The position numbers and the translations under genes were made by a program. From Chara braunii (taxonomy: Eukaryota; Streptophyta; Charophyceae; Charales; Characeae), in contig BFEA01000134.1 in NCBI GenBank assembly GCA_003427395.1, positions 689,115-719,926 of the forward strand: a stretch of 30,812 bases of DNA. The letters run 5' to 3'. The notes under the pieces were generated by a model. The model had not been told where the DNA came from. It ran no database searches and was given only the letters and a program-made list of their open reading frames with translations. Below, piece after piece: positions 28,167 to 30,812 of this stretch (position 1 is its first letter; each line of letters starts with the position of its first letter).

Positions 28167-30262
28167 CTAGGTGGCTGCTGTGCTGGAGGTCGAGGCGGGG
28201 GGGACAGCCTGAGGGCGAGCCTGTTGTGCAAAATGGCTCTCGAGGGCGTCCGCATACGGGCAGGTAGAGGGGGTGTGACCGGCGAGACGGCAACAGGTGC
28301 AGATGCCTCATGCGCGAAGCTCCTCACTCTCCGTGATAGTCAAACGGTCGCGGGGGAACATAAAGCCCGCTGGTAGAGGCAACTGGGCGACCGTGGAGCG
28401 AGTCCTGGATGATGAGGGCTGTCGCCGGAAGAGAGCGGAAAGGGCCCGGAGAAAGCGATCGTCCTAGGAATGGGTGTCGTCCTCCGTGGGCGACTGAGGG
28501 TCAGACCCCTGGTCTGGGTCACTCGCCGAACTGTCCGAGGCCATGCCCTCCTTGGCACTCGACGGTTCACGGAGCAGTGCGTGGAATCGGCGTGCGAGCG
28601 ATCGGCCGGGACCTCTGGGGGGACCATGACGGAAAGTGGAAGACTGTCGAGGCTGGGAGGGGCGAGGGGCTGCAGCAGCAGCAGCATAGGTGGCGGGAGG
28701 TTGAGGCGAAGAGCCAACAATGGGGCATAAGATAGATGGATGGCCCGAGCAATGTTGAAGGCCTCTGGTAACGTAGAGATGGAGTTGGCCATCATCTGCA
28801 GCTGGAATGCCTGGGGGAGGCCTGCGCGGAATTGTTGGATCATGGGATCCTCCGGTATGGTATTGACGGGGATCTGGGCGCGGACACGGTGGAATGCCGT
28901 GATATATGACTCGAGGGCATTATCGCCACCAAGCCATCTGATCTCGGCCACCTGGGAAATCGGGTCGCGGGTCGGCGCAGGACGAGAAAAGTACTGCTGC
29001 AGGAAATCGCGGAACTCCTAATAGCTCATGCCCTCCTGTACACCCCGCTGAGATCGAAGAGCGAGGAAGTCACGCCAGGTAGAGGCTGCGCGACCTGTGA
29101 AACGGGATGACATCTCGACGGGCCACAGTTCCATGGCGACGCNATGATAGCAGAGCTGCTCCTCGGAAGTAGTGATCCATCCGTGGAGCTCAGAGGCCTT
29201 GCCGTCAAACTGTGGAAGGCGATCCGGTCGAAACTGTGGAACATACGTCGGGGGCCAATAGTGGGTAGGGAGAGGGAGGGCCGATTGTGACAAGAGGACA
29301 GAAGAAGTGGTAGCACCAGCCTGAGCACTAGAAAGAGCGGGAAGCTGGGGCAAAGGTCCCTGACACATCGTGGTGGCCGATTGTGGGAGGGTGAAATGCA
29401 TCGCCGCAGCCTGTGTCTGATGCTGTCGATAGATGAAAGGGGCAATGGGCTGTGTCGCGAGGTGGGGAGGCAGGGGTTGACCTCCTTGGAGTTGGCGGAT
29501 GTGATCCTGGGCCATGGCGAGTTGATTTTGGAGCAGGACAATTTGTGTCCGGGGTGTCATGGGGGGTGGGGGTAAAGAAGTGGGGGGTGGTGAGAGAGGT
29601 GTCGTGGAAACTAGAATGGAGGAGGTAGCGGAACACGATGCCATGGGTCCGGACAAGGGAAGTGCGGAGGTGGGGATTTGGGAGGAAGAGGTGGCTGCAG
29701 AAGAGGGGTGAGTCAGAGCCGCGGACATGCCACCCGTGGGTGAGGCGAGCGTGTAGATGACGCCAGCTGACGAAGAAAAGGGGGCTACCATAGACGTAGA
29801 TGAGGATGACGTGGAGGTGGATGCGCTGGTAGAGGGCTCCAACTGGTACACACGGGCCGACAAGGATGAGACATCGGTCTGGAGGGCCTTGAATCTATCC
29901 TCGAGACGCTGGAGTATGTTCAATATGGGGTCTGACTGGGAAGTCGGGCCCGAGCTGGTTGCCATCTGGGTGGCCACTGAGTCGGAAGTCTGCTCCTGGG
30001 CAAAGAACGCAAGCCCTTCGCTGATGGAGCGGGCGGCGCTCGCTGATCCCATCGTGTGCATGATGTCAAGAGGTGGAGACTGTGAGGAGGGAGAGCTGGG
30101 ACGGATGGGTGGCCCAGTGGTAGTAGGCGGTGCGTCAAAGCGAGCGAGTCGGTTCGCGGCACGAGTGTCTCGGGCGCGATTTTGAAGTGCTCTCTGATGA
30201 GGACCACAGGGAGCCAGGTTGGTACGCAGAAAGAGGAGTAAGGAACTGCGAGAGAAAGACAA
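28167..30262 (-). pseudogene. chromovirus gag
   Basis: The frame from 30,262 encodes a Ser/Thr/Pro/Gln-rich N-terminus with a short coiled coil (ILQRLEDRFKAL) and a second helix (LLQNQLAMAQDHI). A capsid-type Retrotrans_gag region follows, from FDGKASELHGW through ASTWRDFL and, after a TAG at 29,018-29,020, FRDFLQQYF to FRAGLP. A frameshift lies at about 28,700; the new frame has TAG 28,464-28,466 and TGA 28,308-28,310. It then gives a CCHC knuckle C-x2-C-x4-H-x4-C (28,260-28,301) and a natural-looking TAG stop (28,167-28,169). Gag forms the particle and packages RNA. This copy is disabled by three stops and a shift. Confidence 0.85.
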
Positions 30263-30812
30263 GTGTAACTGAGCTCTTACAAACTTTCCGAAATTAAATC
30301 AATGAAATTCAAAATCGGATTGAGGGGAAAAGAGGAAAATTTCCAATTCGGGGAAGACAATGAGAGAAAATTTTCAAAGAATAGTCTGGAGTCTAGACAG
30401 GAGCATGCATAAGACAATCACAAATTCAAAATAAAATTCCAAGAGTATTTGGACGTAATTTCGGAATTTAGAAGAAATATAAACAAAATTCAAGGAATTT
30501 CAAAAATAGTAGTAAGAATTTTTGGAAGTTTGAGGAGATGATGAAAGATGTAGAGATCAGTTGATAGGAAAATTTTGAAATGAAATGGAAAATTCCTTAA
30601 TTTATTTTCAGAATTAGAAAAATTTCAAAGATAATTTGAAATAAAAATAGAAAGTTAATTCCTAACTTAAGAATTAACGTTGAAATGGCAGAAAGAATTT
30701 AATGAACGTTTGGTAAATTGAATTAGGGAAATTTCAAGATTATTTAGATGAATTTAATAAATTGTATCGGCATGTTGTAAAATTGGAAAGAATTTCAAAG
30801 GAATTTCGAAAA
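30263..30812 (-). other. AT-rich leader of the Gypsy element
   Basis: No gene, LTR end or tRNA-complementary primer-binding site was recognised. The stretch is AT-rich and repeatedly uses GAATTTC/GAAATTTC-like words at irregular spacing. It is probably the untranslated leader between the 5' LTR and gag, continuing beyond the window. Confidence 0.4.

Larger units (their letters stand above)
23815..30262 (-). mobile_element. Ty3/Gypsy chromovirus, internal region
   Basis: On the - strand the order is gag, protease, RT, RNase H, integrase, chromodomain, which defines a chromovirus of the Ty3/Gypsy group (integrase after RNase H, chromodomain at its C-terminus). The internal coding region is about 6.4 kb. 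The 5' LTR and primer-binding site are not seen and probably lie beyond 30,812. Unresolved bases occur at 24,557, 27,700, 27,712-27,713, 28,150 and 29,143. Confidence 0.93.

Overview
The window is eukaryotic, repeat-dominated DNA. I found no convincing single-copy host gene, tRNA, rRNA or CRISPR array. Nearly all recognisable coding sequence belongs to decayed retroelements of four kinds. The mix is a plant-type L1 LINE, a Ty3/Gypsy chromovirus and a Penelope-like element whose GIY-YIG nuclease lies upstream of the reverse transcriptase (RT). This points to the green lineage; a large-genome streptophyte (charophyte) alga such as Chara is my best guess, but that is inference.

Region 1 (about 1-7,030, + strand) is a Penelope-like element (PLE) in the permuted order: CCHC zinc knuckle and coiled coil, proline-rich linker, SAP-like helix pair, GIY-YIG endonuclease, Cys-rich linker, RT. 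Two candidate spliceosomal introns (2,064-2,706 and 3,095-3,162) restore the reading frame across exon boundaries. The element is bounded by a 110-bp direct repeat (103/110 identical; 261-370 and 6,836-6,945), each copy preceded by a CT microsatellite, like the pseudo-LTRs of PLEs. It is broken by several frameshifts and stops.

Region 2 (about 7,030-13,870) has no believable gene. It holds a foldback-like structure (about 7,531-12,266) with matching inverted termini, subterminal repeat modules, a ~110-bp tandem array, a 209-bp near-perfect hairpin and a 105-bp TA-flanked MITE whose empty site survives in sister repeat copies. A ~255-bp tandem duplication with bZIP-like inverted motifs follows at 12,454-12,970.

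Region 3 (13,871-21,412, +) is an L1-type LINE with an unusually long ORF1 (about 1,400 codons) and an ORF2 with APE-like endonuclease and RT. ORF2 stays in one frame for about 2.4 kb, yet has ten internal stops, each explicable as TGG to TGA/TAG or CAA to TAA. A second, divergent, 5'-truncated LINE 3' end lies tail-to-tail with it on the - strand (about 21,400-22,445).

Region 4 (about 22,600-30,812, - strand) is a Ty3/Gypsy chromovirus: gag, protease, RT, RNase H, integrase and chromodomain. Its RNase H lacks a catalytic Asp, its RT start is frameshifted, and gag carries stops. A 3' non-coding/LTR candidate with two GC-rich hairpins lies at 22,600-23,814. The 5' LTR is not in the window.

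The elements do not work together. Each is a separate selfish-element fossil, and the most novel is the PLE.
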